A stretch of DNA of 64,000 nt, from positions 716,514 through 780,513 of the forward strand of contig NZ_JXDL01000001.1 of NCBI RefSeq assembly GCF_001590795.1, in the 5' to 3' direction. Numbering within the stretch: the stretch's first letter is position 1; each line of letters opens with the position of its first letter. Source of the stretch: Bradyrhizobium sp. AT1 (GTDB taxonomy: Bacteria; Pseudomonadota; Alphaproteobacteria; Rhizobiales; Xanthobacteraceae). The notes under the pieces were generated by a model that was not told where the DNA came from, did no database searches, and saw only the letters and a program-made list of their open reading frames with translations. Position numbers and translations under genes: made by a program. Below are positions 55,257 through 64,000 of this stretch, one piece after another.

Positions 55257-55427
55257 GCGATCCCCATCCTCAACGCGAGGCGATCGGGCGATCCAATAAC
55301 GCTCGCCACCGATCCTGCCTCAATATCGCCCTTGCCCAACGCCCTGTCTTTCAGACGTTAGATCAACATGATGCAGCCGATGCAAGCAAGGACTATGCCT
55401 GCCTGCGGCGGAATTTCTACCGCAGGT

Positions 55428-56225
55428 TCAGTGCGTCTCCAGCCGCAGCCCGTCAAAAGCGGGCACGACGCCGGCGGGGAGCGATTGCCGGATCACCTCA
55501 TAGTCGACGTCGGCGGTCATGTTGGTGATGACGGCGCGCTTCGGCTTGAAGCGCTCGATCCAGGACAGCGCGTCGTTGATGCTGAAATGGCTGACATGGC
55601 TGGTGTAGCGCAGGCCGTCGACGATCCAGAGGTCGAGGTTTTCCAGCGCGCCCCAGCTCTCGCGCGGAATGTCGTTGAGGTCAGGCGTATAGGCGGCGTC
55701 CCCGATACGGTAGCCGAGCGCAGGAATGGCGCCGTGCTGCACCAGGAAAGCAGTCAACGTCACCGCACCGCCCTTCCCCAGGATGGTCTGGCTCTCGCCC
55801 GCTTCGATCGAATGCCGCGTCAGGATCGGCGGATAGTCGCTGCCCTCCGGCGAGATGAAGCAGTAGGAGAACCGCGACAGGATGTCCTTGGCGGTCGACT
55901 GGTTCAAATAGGTCGGGATACGGCGGCGCATCTTCATCACGACCGAACGCAGATCGTCCATGCCGTGCGTCTGATCGGCGTGCTCGTGCGTCAGGAACAC
56001 AGCGTCGATGTGATCGACGTTGGTCGAGAGCAATTGCTCGCGCAGATCCGGCGAGGTGTCGATCAAGATACGCGTGGTGCCGTGCTCTGAGATCCGCTCG
56101 ACCAGCAGAGAGCAGCGGCGACGACGGTTCTTGGGATTGCTGGGATCGCAGGCGCCCCAGCCGAGTGCCGGACGCGGCACGCCGGCGGAGGAGCCGCAGC
56201 CCAGGATCGTCAGCGTCAGCGTCAT
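55428..56225 (-). CDS. MBL-fold metallo-hydrolase (PhnP-like), with altered metal site 2
   Basis: A 265-residue metallo-beta-lactamase-fold protein related to PhnP-type phosphodiesterases. The metal motif reads T-H80-E-H82-A-D84-Q85: the second-site His of HxHxDH is Gln. Site-1 His163 (VQHGAIPAL) and bridging Asp181 (YTPDLND) are present, but the C-terminal His is replaced (ITNMTADVDYE). So only one metal may bind. It starts with LTILGCGSSAGVPRP. It is last in the tmk-holB-metG-tatD run, where this gene is normally found in alphaproteobacteria; function unproven. Confidence 0.85.
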   Translation of the reverse strand: MTLTLTILGCGSSAGVPRPALGWGACDPSNPKNRRRRCSLLVERISEHGTTRILIDTSPDLREQLLSTNVDHIDAVFLTHEHADQTHGMDDLRSVVMKMRRRIPTYLNQSTAKDILSRFSYCFISPEGSDYPPILTRHSIEAGESQTILGKGGAVTLTAFLVQHGAIPALGYRIGDAAYTPDLNDIPRESWGALENLDLWIVDGLRYTSHVSHFSINDALSWIERFKPKRAVITNMTADVDYEVIRQSLPAGVVPAFDGLRLETH

Positions 56226-56238
56226 GCGGCGTCCAGTT

Positions 56239-57015
56239 TCAAGCCTTCACCTTCGAGAACAGGCGGAAGAAGTTTTCGCTGGTCTGGCGCGAGATCTCGT
56301 CGAACGATACGCCGCGCGTTTCGGCCAGCACCTTTGCGACCTCGACCACATAGGCCGGTTCGTTGCGTTTGCCCCGGAACTTGCCCGGCGCAAGATAGGG
56401 CGAATCCGTTTCGACCAGGATCCGATCGGACGGCAGCTCGGCCGCGAGCGCGCGCAAGGCCTCCGACTTCTTGAACGTCAGGATGCCCGTGAAGCCGATA
56501 TAGAGCCCGAGCGACACCGCCTTCAGCGCCAGCTCGCGTCCGCCGGTATAGCAATGCAGCACGGCACGAAACGATCCCTTGGCCGCCTCCTCTTCCAGGA
56601 TGCGGGCGCAGTCCTCGTCGGCTTCGCGGGTGTGGATCACCAGCGGCAGGCCCGTCGCGCGGGCGGCGGCGATGTGGGCACGAAAGCCCCTCGCCTGCGC
56701 CTCCGGCGAGCCGTTGTCGTAGAAATAGTCAAGCCCGGCCTCGCCGAGCGCGACCACTTTGGGATGTTGCGTGAGTGCGACCAACTCGTCCGGCGGGATG
56801 CCGTCCTCCTCATCCGCGTGGTGCGGATGAGTGCCGACCGAGCAGTAGACGTCGTCATAGCGTTCGGCGATCGCGAGCAAGCCCTGTAGTCGCCGCACCC
56901 GCGTCGAGATCGTCACCATGCGGCCGATGCCCGCGGCTCGCGCGCGCGACACGATCCCGTCGAGATCTTCCGCAAAGTCCGGAAAATCCAGATGGCAATG
57001 GCTATCGACCAGCAT
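56239..57015 (-). CDS. tatD: TatD-family metal-dependent hydrolase
   Basis: A 258-residue TIM-barrel DNase. Motifs are the metal-binding DSHCHLD at the N-terminus, YCSVGTHPHHA, VALGEAGLDYFYD, LVIHTREADED, AVLHCYTGG and VETDSPYLAPGKFRGKRNEP. TatD proteins act as 3'-exonucleases in DNA repair. It lies 12 bp downstream of metG, in the same order as in most alphaproteobacteria. Confidence 0.93.
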   Translation of the reverse strand: MLVDSHCHLDFPDFAEDLDGIVSRARAAGIGRMVTISTRVRRLQGLLAIAERYDDVYCSVGTHPHHADEEDGIPPDELVALTQHPKVVALGEAGLDYFYDNGSPEAQARGFRAHIAAARATGLPLVIHTREADEDCARILEEEAAKGSFRAVLHCYTGGRELALKAVSLGLYIGFTGILTFKKSEALRALAAELPSDRILVETDSPYLAPGKFRGKRNEPAYVVEVAKVLAETRGVSFDEISRQTSENFFRLFSKVKA

Positions 57016-57027
57016 CGCGCGAACGTC

Positions 57028-59016
57028 CTAGGCTGCCGGCTCGATGTAGCGCGGGAATGCCGGCGTCGGCGCCGGCAAGGTCGAGCCCGGCGCGATCCGC
57101 CTCGCGCCGCCGAGCGTGGCGAAGCTACGCTCGGTCGCGGGAATGCCGAGGCTGTCGAGCAGCAAGCCCGAGGCGGTCGGCATCGCGGGCTGCGCCAGGA
57201 TCGCGATCTGGCGCACGACTTCGGCGGTGACGTAGAGCACCGTCTTCTGCCTGGCCGGATCGGTCTTGGCGAGCGCCCACGGCGCCTCACCCGCGAAATA
57301 GCGGTTGGCCTCAGCAACGACGGCCCAGACGGCGTTGAGCCAGTGATGGATCTGCTGCGTCGCCATGGCCGCGCGTGACGCGGCGACCATGCCGTCGGCC
57401 ATCGCCAAAATCGCATTATCGTTGTCGCTGAACTCGCCGGGCTCGGGCAGCACGCCGCCGAGCTGTTTTGCGATCATCGACAGCGAACGCTGCGCAAGGT
57501 TACCGAGATCGTTGGCGAGGTCAGCATTGATGCGCGCCACGATGGCCTCGTGGTTGTAATTGCCGTCCTGTCCGAACGGCACCTCGCGCAAGAAGAAATA
57601 GCGCACCTGGTCGACGCCGTACTGGTCGGCGAGGTTGAAGGGATCGACGACGTTGCCGACCGACTTAGACATCTTCTCGCCCCGGCTGAACAGGAAGCCG
57701 TGGGCATAGATCCGCTTCGGCAGCGGAATCCCGGCCGACAGCAGGAACGCCGGCCAATACACCGCGTGGAAACGGATGATGTCCTTGCCGATGATGTGCA
57801 CATCGGCCGGCCAGTAGCGCCAGTTCTTGTCGCCCTCATCGGGGAAGCCGACGCCGGTGATGTAGTTGGTCAGCGCGTCGACCCAGACATACATCACGTG
57901 CTCTTCGTCGCCGGGCACCTTCACGCCCCAGTCGAACGTGGTGCGCGAGATCGAGAGATCGCGCAGGCCGCCTTTGACGAAGCTCACCACCTCGTTCTTG
58001 CGGGAGTCCGGCCCGATGAAATCAGGGTGATCCGCGTAGAGCTTCAGCAGCTTGTCCTGGTACTGCGAGAGGCGGAAGAAATAGCTCTTCTCCTCGACCC
58101 AATCGACCGGCGTGCCCTGCGGTCCGAGCCGGACGCCGTCGTCGTTCAGGCGCGTCTCGTCCTCGGCGTAATAGGCTTCATCGCGCACCGAGTACCAGCC
58201 GGCATAGGTGTCGGCATAGATGTCGCCGTTCGCCTCCATGCGCCGCCAGATCTCCTGGCTGGAACGGTGATGCTGCTCCTCGGTGGTTCGGATGAAGCGG
58301 TCGAACGACACGTTCAGGCGCTCGTCCATCTCCTTGAAACGGCCGGCATTGCGGGTCGCCAGCGCTGCTGCGGTCATGCCCTCACCGGCCGCCGTCTGCA
58401 CCATTTTTTGACCGTGCTCGTCGGTGCCGGTCAGGAAGAACACATCCTTGCCGTCGAGCCGCGCAAAACGCGCCAGCACGTCGGTCGCGATCGCCTCATA
58501 GGCGTGGCCGATATGCGGGCTGCCGTTGGGATAGGCGATCGCGGTCGTGATGTAGAAGACGTTGTCGCGCGCGGGGGCGGCAACCGGCGTCGCGGCTTGC
58601 GGAGCTGCGGCGGGCTTTGGAGCAGGCGGGGCCTTCGGTTGAGAGACCTTGGGTTTAGAGACCTTGGGCTTTGCAGCCTGCGGCGGAGCGACGACGGGAG
58701 CCGGCGCGGCGACGACGGCCGGCGCTGCGGCCTTCTTGGCTGCTTTCTTCGCAGGGGCCTTGGCGGGCTTTTTGGCGGCCGCTTTCTTCGAAGCCTTCTT
58801 GGCGATGACTTGCTTCTTCGCAGCCTTCTTTGCCGGCTTCGCTGCGCCCTTTTTCCCACTCCTCGTGGTGGTGGCCTTCTTGGTCGTCTTGACCTTCTTG
58901 GCAGCTTTGCGCGTCAGCGCCTTCACAGCCTTCTTCGTGGCTTTCTTGGCAGTCTTCTTGGCCGCCTTCTTCGCAGCCTTCTTGCCCTTGGCGGTTTTCT
59001 TAGCTCGCGTTGCCAC
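57028..59016 (-). CDS. metG: Methionyl-tRNA synthetase with histone-H1-like N-terminal extension
   Basis: Charges tRNA-Met. The catalytic part (about 151-662) is a compact type: HIGH motif [15 protein letters not shown] in [15 protein letters not shown] and [12 protein letters not shown]; no C-terminal dimer domain. Before it lies a ~150-residue extension: residues 1-97 are nearly all Lys and Ala in (K)AAKK/TAKK-like repeats, and 98-150 are Pro/Ala/Lys-rich. The start is GTG 59016 with an AAGGA site 8-12 bases before. There is no other in-frame ATG/GTG near the catalytic domain (a GTG at codon 31 still lies in the tail). Frame and codon use continue without a break, so the fusion looks real. 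Confidence 0.93.
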   Translation of the reverse strand: MATRAKKTAKGKKAAKKAAKKTAKKATKKAVKALTRKAAKKVKTTKKATTTRSGKKGAAKPAKKAAKKQVIAKKASKKAAAKKPAKAPAKKAAKKAAAPAVVAAPAPVVAPPQAAKPKVSKPKVSQPKAPPAPKPAAAPQAATPVAAPARDNVFYITTAIAYPNGSPHIGHAYEAIATDVLARFARLDGKDVFFLTGTDEHGQKMVQTAAGEGMTAAALATRNAGRFKEMDERLNVSFDRFIRTTEEQHHRSSQEIWRRMEANGDIYADTYAGWYSVRDEAYYAEDETRLNDDGVRLGPQGTPVDWVEEKSYFFRLSQYQDKLLKLYADHPDFIGPDSRKNEVVSFVKGGLRDLSISRTTFDWGVKVPGDEEHVMYVWVDALTNYITGVGFPDEGDKNWRYWPADVHIIGKDIIRFHAVYWPAFLLSAGIPLPKRIYAHGFLFSRGEKMSKSVGNVVDPFNLADQYGVDQVRYFFLREVPFGQDGNYNHEAIVARINADLANDLGNLAQRSLSMIAKQLGGVLPEPGEFSDNDNAILAMADGMVAASRAAMATQQIHHWLNAVWAVVAEANRYFAGEAPWALAKTDPARQKTVLYVTAEVVRQIAILAQPAMPTASGLLLDSLGIPATERSFATLGGARRIAPGSTLPAPTPAFPRYIEPAA

Positions 59017-59063
59017 GACGAATTCCTTTACGGCTTCTCGAATTTTTTGAATCGAATCTGCGC

Positions 59064-60110
59064 CTAGCGCGTTGCGTCCGCCAGCCAGCCGAACACCGAG
59101 AAAACCAAGGGCTTGCGCTCCAGATTGTAGGTTTCGGTGTCGCGCGCGGCGCGGACGATCTTTTCCCATACCTCAGCTAGACGCGCAAGGCGCGGCAGGT
59201 TCTGGTTGGCATTGGCCTCGTCCGCATGCAGGCGTTCGGCGATCCAGCGATCGATGCCGTCGATGAAGGCGGCGAGCGCGACGCGGTCGCTGGTGCCGAG
59301 CGAATCGCCGAGCGTGTGCAATTCGCGCGGATCGACCTGCGGCAGGCGCGCGAGCAGCGCCGCCGTACGCTGCTGGAGTTTCAGCGCATCGCCACCCAGC
59401 AGCGTCAGGGCCCGTGCGACGCTGCCCTCGGAGGCCTCCGCCGCCTCGCGCAGCGCGGGATCGTTCGGATCGAGCTCGGCCGCCGAAGCCGCCGCGCCAA
59501 TCACGTCATCGGTGACGAGCGGTCGCAGCCGCAGCTTGCGGCAGCGCGACTGGATGGTGGCGAGCACGCGCGCGGGCGCGTGGCTGACCAGCAGGAACAG
59601 CGACCGCTGCGGCGGCTCCTCGAGAATCTTCAGAAGCGCATTGGCCGCGTTTGGATTGAGCTCGTCGACGGTGTCGACGATGCAGACACGCCAGCCTTCG
59701 GCCGCCGCGGTCGAGCCAAAGAAGCCGATCGTCTCGCGCGTTTCGTCCACGGTGATCACGGTGCGCATCACGCCGCGGTCATTGGCGGTGCGCTCCAGCG
59801 TCAGCAGGCCACCATGCGAGCCGGCCGCCACCTGCCGCGCCACGGCGTCATCAGGATCGATCGCAAGGTCTTCGGCGCGCTGCACGGCTTCCGCCAGCGG
59901 CTGGCCGTGGGCGAGCACGAAGCGCGCCATCCGGTAGGCCAAGGTTGCCTTGCCGATCCCTTGCGGTCCGCCGATCAACCAGGCGTGCGGGATTCGCCCG
60001 CTGCGATAGGCCGCCAGCAGCGCCGCCTCGGCGTCGCGATGGCCGAACAGCCTCGATGTCTCGCGCGGGTGCGGAATGGCGCTGTCGCGCTCGGTCTGAC
60101 GCGGGCTCAT
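59064..60110 (-). CDS. holB: DNA polymerase III delta-prime subunit
   Basis: A 348-residue clamp-loader subunit. It has the AAA+ fold with a near-intact Walker A ([18 protein letters not shown]), sensor-like [22 protein letters not shown] and a Cys/Arg-rich helix after it ([14 protein letters not shown]). Most delta-prime proteins lack a working ATPase; this one keeps the Lys of Walker A. It overlaps tmk by 4 bases and precedes metG by 47 bp. Confidence 0.93.
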   Translation of the reverse strand: MSPRQTERDSAIPHPRETSRLFGHRDAEAALLAAYRSGRIPHAWLIGGPQGIGKATLAYRMARFVLAHGQPLAEAVQRAEDLAIDPDDAVARQVAAGSHGGLLTLERTANDRGVMRTVITVDETRETIGFFGSTAAAEGWRVCIVDTVDELNPNAANALLKILEEPPQRSLFLLVSHAPARVLATIQSRCRKLRLRPLVTDDVIGAAASAAELDPNDPALREAAEASEGSVARALTLLGGDALKLQQRTAALLARLPQVDPRELHTLGDSLGTSDRVALAAFIDGIDRWIAERLHADEANANQNLPRLARLAEVWEKIVRAARDTETYNLERKPLVFSVFGWLADATR

Positions 60111-60793
60111 GCGGAAACCACCGAGGCCGGCGTCGGAAGCAGATGCTCGCGCAACGCCGTCCAGACGCGGGCCGCAACCGTGTCCGGATCGGAGTTCGCG
60201 TCGATCAGCACGCAGCGCGCGGGATCGTCCGCAGCGATCTTGCGATAGGCCTCGCGCAGGCCCTGGTGGAAGCTCAGCTGCTCGCTCTCGAACCGGTCAG
60301 GCGTGCCGCTGCCGCGGCGCGCGGCGGCGCGCTGCAGGCCGATCTCGACTGGCAGATCGAGAATGATGGTGAGATCAGGCTTGAGATCACCGATCGTGAC
60401 CCGCTGCATCGCGTTGATCAGCCCGGCCGGCACGCGGCCGAGGCTGCCCTGATAGGCGCGCGTGGAATCGGCGAAACGGTCACACAGCACCCACGTGCCC
60501 TGGTTCAGTGCAGGCAGGATCACGGTACGGACATGGTCATCGCGCGCGGCGGCAAACAGCAGCGTCTCCGCCTCGGGACCGAGCAGCCTGCCCATGCCCG
60601 ACAGCACCAGATGACGCATGATCTCGGCGCCCGGCGAGCCGCCCGGCTCACGCGTGACCCGGATGCGCAACTTTGCTGCCTTGAGGCGGTCGGCCAGCCT
60701 CTTGATCTGGGTCGACTTGCCGGTGCCCTCGCCGCCTTCAAAGGTGATGAAGCGTCCGCGCCCGGACGGTCGCTGTGCCACGCTCTCACTCAT
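60107..60793 (-). CDS. tmk: Thymidylate kinase
   Basis: A 228-residue enzyme that makes dTDP from dTMP. Motifs are the P-loop FEGGEGTGKSTQIKRLAD, TREPGGSPGAE, the DR(Y/F) motif LCDRFADSTRAYQG and LILDLPVEIGLQRAAARRG. It lies between dac (2-bp gap) and holB (4-bp overlap) in the usual cluster. Confidence 0.95.
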   Translation of the reverse strand: MSESVAQRPSGRGRFITFEGGEGTGKSTQIKRLADRLKAAKLRIRVTREPGGSPGAEIMRHLVLSGMGRLLGPEAETLLFAAARDDHVRTVILPALNQGTWVLCDRFADSTRAYQGSLGRVPAGLINAMQRVTIGDLKPDLTIILDLPVEIGLQRAAARRGSGTPDRFESEQLSFHQGLREAYRKIAADDPARCVLIDANSDPDTVAARVWTALREHLLPTPASVVSA

Positions 60794-60795
60794 GG

Positions 60796-62058
60796 TCAGA
60801 GCTTCTCGGCGCCCGCGCGGAACATGCCGATCACGAGCTCGCTGGCGCCGTCGATCGCGCGTCGCACGGTCGAGCCGGTGCCGACCGCTTCGGCCGCATA
60901 GACCGGCGTCTCCACCGCGATGTTGCCGCTGCGCCAGACCCTGACCACGCCGACCCGCTGGCCGGCCTCGACCGGCGCCCGCACCGGGCCGCTATAGACA
61001 ACGCGCGCAATCAGCTTGTCGCTGCCGTTCTTGTGCACCATCACCTTCACCGGCGTCTTGGCGACGAGCTTGACCGAGCGGCTCTCGCCGCCGAACACCT
61101 TGGCGTAGCCGACGGGCTGCTCGGCCGCGATCAGCGTGCGGGTCTCGAAATTACGGAACCCCCATTCCAGCATCTTCTTGGCTTCGGTGGCGCGATCCTC
61201 GGGGTCTTCCAGGCCGTTGACGACGACGATCAGCCGCGTGCCGTTCTGCACCGCCGAGCCGACCATGCCGTAGCCGCCTTCCTTGGTGTAGCCGGTCTTG
61301 AGGCCGTCGGCGCCTTCCATCGAATTGAGCAACGGATTGCGGTTGGGCTGGCGGATCTTGTTCCAGGTGTACTCCTTCTCGCCGAACAGTTTGTAGAACT
61401 CGGGAAAGTCCAGGATGATGTGGCGCGCGAGCACGCCGAGCTCGCGCACCGTCATCTTGTTGGCGGGGTCGGGCAGCCCGTTGGAATTGCCGAAGGTCGA
61501 TTTGGTCATGCCGAGCTCGCGGGCGCGCTTGGTCATGAAGTCGGCCGCGAAGATCTTCTCGTTGCCGGCCATGGCCTCGGCGAGCGCGATACAGGCGTCG
61601 TTGCCGCTCTGGATGATCGCGCCGTGCAGGAGATCGTCGACCGAGACCTTGCTGTTGATGGCGGCGAACATGGTCGAGCCGCCCGAGGGCGCGCCGCCCC
61701 GGCGCCAGGCGTTCTCGCTGATCCGGTACTCGTCGGTCAGCTTGATGTCGCCTTTCTTGATGGCGTTGAAGACGACCTCTGCCGTCATCAGCTTCATCAT
61801 GCTGGAGGGCGCGCGCAGCTCATCGGCGTTCTTCTCGAACAGCACGCTGCCTGAGGACGCCTCGATCAGGATCGCGGTCGGGGCATCGCCGTCGAAGCCG
61901 GAATCCTCGGTTTTCTTCGCGCCCTGGACGCTCTGGTTGGCGGCCAGAAGCGCCCCGCTCCAGCCGACGCTTCCCACCAAAATCATCGCCATCAGGCCGC
62001 GCGCCAGCGCTCCGGCGGTGAAGCGGATGCGTCGAAGCGAAGAAGGACGAAATGCCAT
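60796..62058 (-). CDS. dacC: D-alanyl-D-alanine carboxypeptidase (PBP5-type)
   Basis: A 420-residue penicillin-binding protein that trims peptidoglycan pentapeptides. Active-site motifs are SxxK at S86-M-M-K89, SGN in IIQSGNDACIAL and KTG in DGLKTGYTKEGG. It has an N-terminal signal anchor (GLMAMILVGSVGWSGALLAA), and a C-terminal domain with an amphipathic end (ELVIGMFRAGAEKL). The start ATG 62058 is chosen because the upstream frame has no family similarity. Whether dacA, C or F is the best symbol cannot be told from the sequence. Confidence 0.9.
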   Translation of the reverse strand: MAFRPSSLRRIRFTAGALARGLMAMILVGSVGWSGALLAANQSVQGAKKTEDSGFDGDAPTAILIEASSGSVLFEKNADELRAPSSMMKLMTAEVVFNAIKKGDIKLTDEYRISENAWRRGGAPSGGSTMFAAINSKVSVDDLLHGAIIQSGNDACIALAEAMAGNEKIFAADFMTKRARELGMTKSTFGNSNGLPDPANKMTVRELGVLARHIILDFPEFYKLFGEKEYTWNKIRQPNRNPLLNSMEGADGLKTGYTKEGGYGMVGSAVQNGTRLIVVVNGLEDPEDRATEAKKMLEWGFRNFETRTLIAAEQPVGYAKVFGGESRSVKLVAKTPVKVMVHKNGSDKLIARVVYSGPVRAPVEAGQRVGVVRVWRSGNIAVETPVYAAEAVGTGSTVRRAIDGASELVIGMFRAGAEKL

Positions 62059-62210
62059 GGCCAAGCCCTGAGAGCGGCGTTCTAACAGCTGGAACCGGGG
62101 CGAACAACACGAGGTTGGACGCCTGCCGCGAGATTGCACGATTCTCGCCGCGCCCCTATCGTGGCGCCTCATGTTTCGCGACCAAACCCCTGAAACAAGG
62201 CGGAAAAGCG

Positions 62211-63164
62211 ATGTCCTCAACCCGCGTGATCAAGACCAACGGCATCGATCTCTTCATCCGCGAAGCCGGCCAGGGTCCGCTGGTGGTGCTGTGCCATGGC
62301 TGGCCGGAACTGTCCTACTCCTGGCGCCACCAGATCCCTGCGCTGGCCGAGGCCGGGTTTCACGTCGTCGCCCCCGACATGCGCGGCTACGGCCAAAGCG
62401 CGGCGCCGCCTGACGTGGCCGCCTACTCGATCTTCGACACGGTCGGCGATGTGGTCGGTCTCGTGCAGGCCCTCGGCGAGACCAAGGCGATGGTGGTCGG
62501 CCACGATTGGGGGGCGCCGGTGGCCTGGCACGCGGCGCTGTTCCGGCCCGACATCTTCACGGCGGTCGCGGGCCTGAGCGTTCCGCCGCCGTTCCGCGGC
62601 CGCGGCAAGCCGCTCGACCTGCTCCGCCAGGGCGGCGTCACCAATTTCTACTGGCAGTATTTCCAGGCGCCCGGCGTCGCCGAGGCCGAGCTGGAGCGCG
62701 ACGTCGCCCACACCATGCGCATCGTGCTCGGAGGACGGGGCCTGGCCGATCCCACCGCCGCCATGTTCGTGCAGGAGGGCCAGGGCTTTCTCAGCCACGC
62801 GACCGCCGAGGAGCCGCTGCCCGGCTGGCTCAGCGAGGCGGATCTGGCCTATTTCACCGAGAGCTTCCGCAAGTCCGGCTTTCGCGGCGGACTGAACTGG
62901 TACCGCAACATCGACCGCAATTGGGAGCTGACGGCGCCCTGGCAGGATGCGCAGATCCGTCAGCCTTCGCTGTTCATTGCCGGCTCCAAGGACGCCGTCA
63001 TCACCGGCCTGATCGGCGCCAAGCGCGTCAACGAGCTCGAGCGCGTGCTGCCCAATCTCAAGCGAAAGCTGATCATCGAGGGCGCCGGCCATTGGGTGCA
63101 GCAGGAATGCGCCGAGGAGGTCAACGCAGCGCTCGTGAAGTTCCTGAGGGAGAGCGCGGCCTAA
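62211..63164 (+). CDS. Alpha/beta hydrolase, epoxide-hydrolase-like
   Basis: A 317-residue cytosolic hydrolase. The oxyanion motif is LCHGWPELSYSWRHQ, the nucleophile elbow GHDWG with Asp99, and the cap contains Tyr residues in NFYWQYFQAP and LNWYRNID that match epoxide-hydrolase lid tyrosines. Acid AGSKDAVI and base GAGHWVQQE complete the triad. An Asp nucleophile fits epoxide hydrolase or haloalkane dehalogenase rather than an esterase. It stands on the plus strand inside a minus-strand core operon and overlaps the rlpA stop by 3 bases. ATG 62211 is preferred over the longer frame start 62052. Confidence 0.88.
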   Translation: MSSTRVIKTNGIDLFIREAGQGPLVVLCHGWPELSYSWRHQIPALAEAGFHVVAPDMRGYGQSAAPPDVAAYSIFDTVGDVVGLVQALGETKAMVVGHDWGAPVAWHAALFRPDIFTAVAGLSVPPPFRGRGKPLDLLRQGGVTNFYWQYFQAPGVAEAELERDVAHTMRIVLGGRGLADPTAAMFVQEGQGFLSHATAEEPLPGWLSEADLAYFTESFRKSGFRGGLNWYRNIDRNWELTAPWQDAQIRQPSLFIAGSKDAVITGLIGAKRVNELERVLPNLKRKLIIEGAGHWVQQECAEEVNAALVKFLRESAA

Positions 63165-64000
63165 TAGAGCCCGCGGCCGCTCAGAATGCTGCGGGCCTCG
63201 GCTGCGCCGTCGGCCGATGAGGGCGCGCTCTCGGCGGCGTAGCGGCCGTCTTCCTCATAGGACACCGCGCGGGCGTTCTGGACCGCCCGGCCGCGGCTGC
63301 GGCTCGAGGCCGACATTTCCGAGGTCGCATTGAGCGAGGCCATGTCGGCGGAGGTGTTGCCGAGATTATAGGGCCGCCCCTCCGGCATCGGCACGTCGCC
63401 GCGAATGGCGCTGCGGCTCGATCCCGGCAATTCCGGCACGAAGGGCTTTGCCGAGGCGACCCGGACCATCGAGGGCGACGGCGCCGGCACGCCGGTGCGC
63501 AGGGTTGCCAGAAGCTGACGGTCGTCGGAGCCTTCCAGCGGCGCCCGGCCGACATATTCGACACGGACCTTGGCGACACCATTTCCTTTGAATTCAAGGA
63601 GTTCGGCGGCCTTGTTCGAGACGTCGATGAGGCGGTTGCCGTGATAGGGTCCGCGGTCATTGACGCGGACGATCAGCGACTTGCCGTTTGAGACGTTGGT
63701 CACCCGCGCGTAGGACGGCATCGGCAGGGTCGGATGCGCCGCGGTCAGCGAGGTCATGTCGAACACTTCGCCGTTGGCGGTCAGGCGACCGTGGAAATCG
63801 TCGCCGTACCAGGACGCCATGCCCTCGGCGCGGTAGTTGACGTCCTCCTCCGGCACGTAGGTCCGGCCAGCCACGACATAGGGCTTGCCGACGCGGTAGG
63901 TGCCGCCGCCCTTCGGGACCGGCTCGCCGAAAGCCACAACCCGGGGGCTCGAGGACACGCCGTATTTCGGATCGACGCGGCTGGCGAATTTGTTGGAGGA
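63161..64000 (-). CDS. rlpA: RlpA-like septal ring lytic transglycosylase, N-terminus outside the window
   Basis: The visible 279 codons begin upstream of the right edge; the frame is open there (KFASRVDPKYGVSSSPRVV), so the start is missing. The double-psi barrel is complete: GMASWYGDDFHGRLTANGEVFDM (spread over about 61-83) and RVNDRGPYHGNRLIDVSNKAA with the catalytic Asp. The C-terminal ~130 residues are Ser/Ala/Arg-rich and end SILSGRGLY, without a SPOR domain. RlpA cleaves naked glycan strands at the septum. It was probably co-ordered with dac before insertion of the hydrolase gene. Confidence 0.9.
   Translation of the reverse strand, partial: SSNKFASRVDPKYGVSSSPRVVAFGEPVPKGGGTYRVGKPYVVAGRTYVPEEDVNYRAEGMASWYGDDFHGRLTANGEVFDMTSLTAAHPTLPMPSYARVTNVSNGKSLIVRVNDRGPYHGNRLIDVSNKAAELLEFKGNGVAKVRVEYVGRAPLEGSDDRQLLATLRTGVPAPSPSMVRVASAKPFVPELPGSSRSAIRGDVPMPEGRPYNLGNTSADMASLNATSEMSASSRSRGRAVQNARAVSYEEDGRYAAESAPSSADGAAEARSILSGRGLY

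Overview
The window is a high-GC alphaproteobacterial chromosome segment, most likely from Bradyrhizobium or a close relative. The evidence is the gene order ispDF / dusB-ntrB-ntrC-ntrY-ntrX-hfq-hflX-mazG, a cobalt-type nitrile hydratase set, a complete clade-I nos cluster, several TRAP transporters, and a CGTAGCCCGGATG hairpin repeat of the kind scattered through Bradyrhizobium genomes. The genus is inferred from protein flavour and gene order; there is no rRNA or tRNA gene here to confirm it.

Layout. 1-1667: cinA (partial) and fused ispDF, minus strand. 1886-11833: nitrogen-control block dusB-ntrB-ntrC, then ntrY-ntrX, hfq and hflX, with an NtrC-type operator inside the dusB promoter. 11938-13850: GNAT acetyltransferase, mazG and a small membrane protein on the minus strand. 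13997-20926: queC, nitrile hydratase alpha/beta/activator (minus), enoyl-CoA hydratase, a DASS carboxylate transporter and metNI. 20933-25306: an AraC regulator divergent from a NylB-like serine hydrolase and a copper amine oxidase. 25583-29198: a TonB siderophore receptor with a PepSY membrane protein and an Irr/ICE-like palindrome upstream. 29201-35157: a probable catabolic island (SMP-30 lactonase, GntR/FCD regulator, TRAP dctPQM, a type II dehydroquinase paralogue with two altered substrate-binding residues, and an EthD-like protein). 35264-36079: a secreted protein of unknown function. 36087-45024: nosRZDFYLX (minus) for reduction of N2O to N2. 45200-46833: a ferritin-like protein next to a VIT-family metal transporter. 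46834-47691: a long gap with no convincing gene. 47692-55256: two more TRAP systems, one with fused DctQM, around an acyl-CoA synthetase. 55428-64000: housekeeping run of MBL hydrolase, tatD, metG, holB, tmk, dac and rlpA (all minus), with an epoxide-hydrolase-like gene inserted on the plus strand.

How it fits together. The left part is core metabolism and nitrogen sensing. The middle is accessory uptake and catabolism (amides and amines, carboxylates, siderophore iron) plus denitrification. The right end returns to core cell biology. The most unusual items are a methionyl-tRNA synthetase carrying a ~150-residue lysine/alanine-rich, histone-H1-like N-terminal extension; the altered AroQ paralogue in the GntR/TRAP island; and the NylB-like hydrolase coupled to a copper amine oxidase. 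No CRISPR array, intact insertion sequence, tRNA or rRNA was seen.
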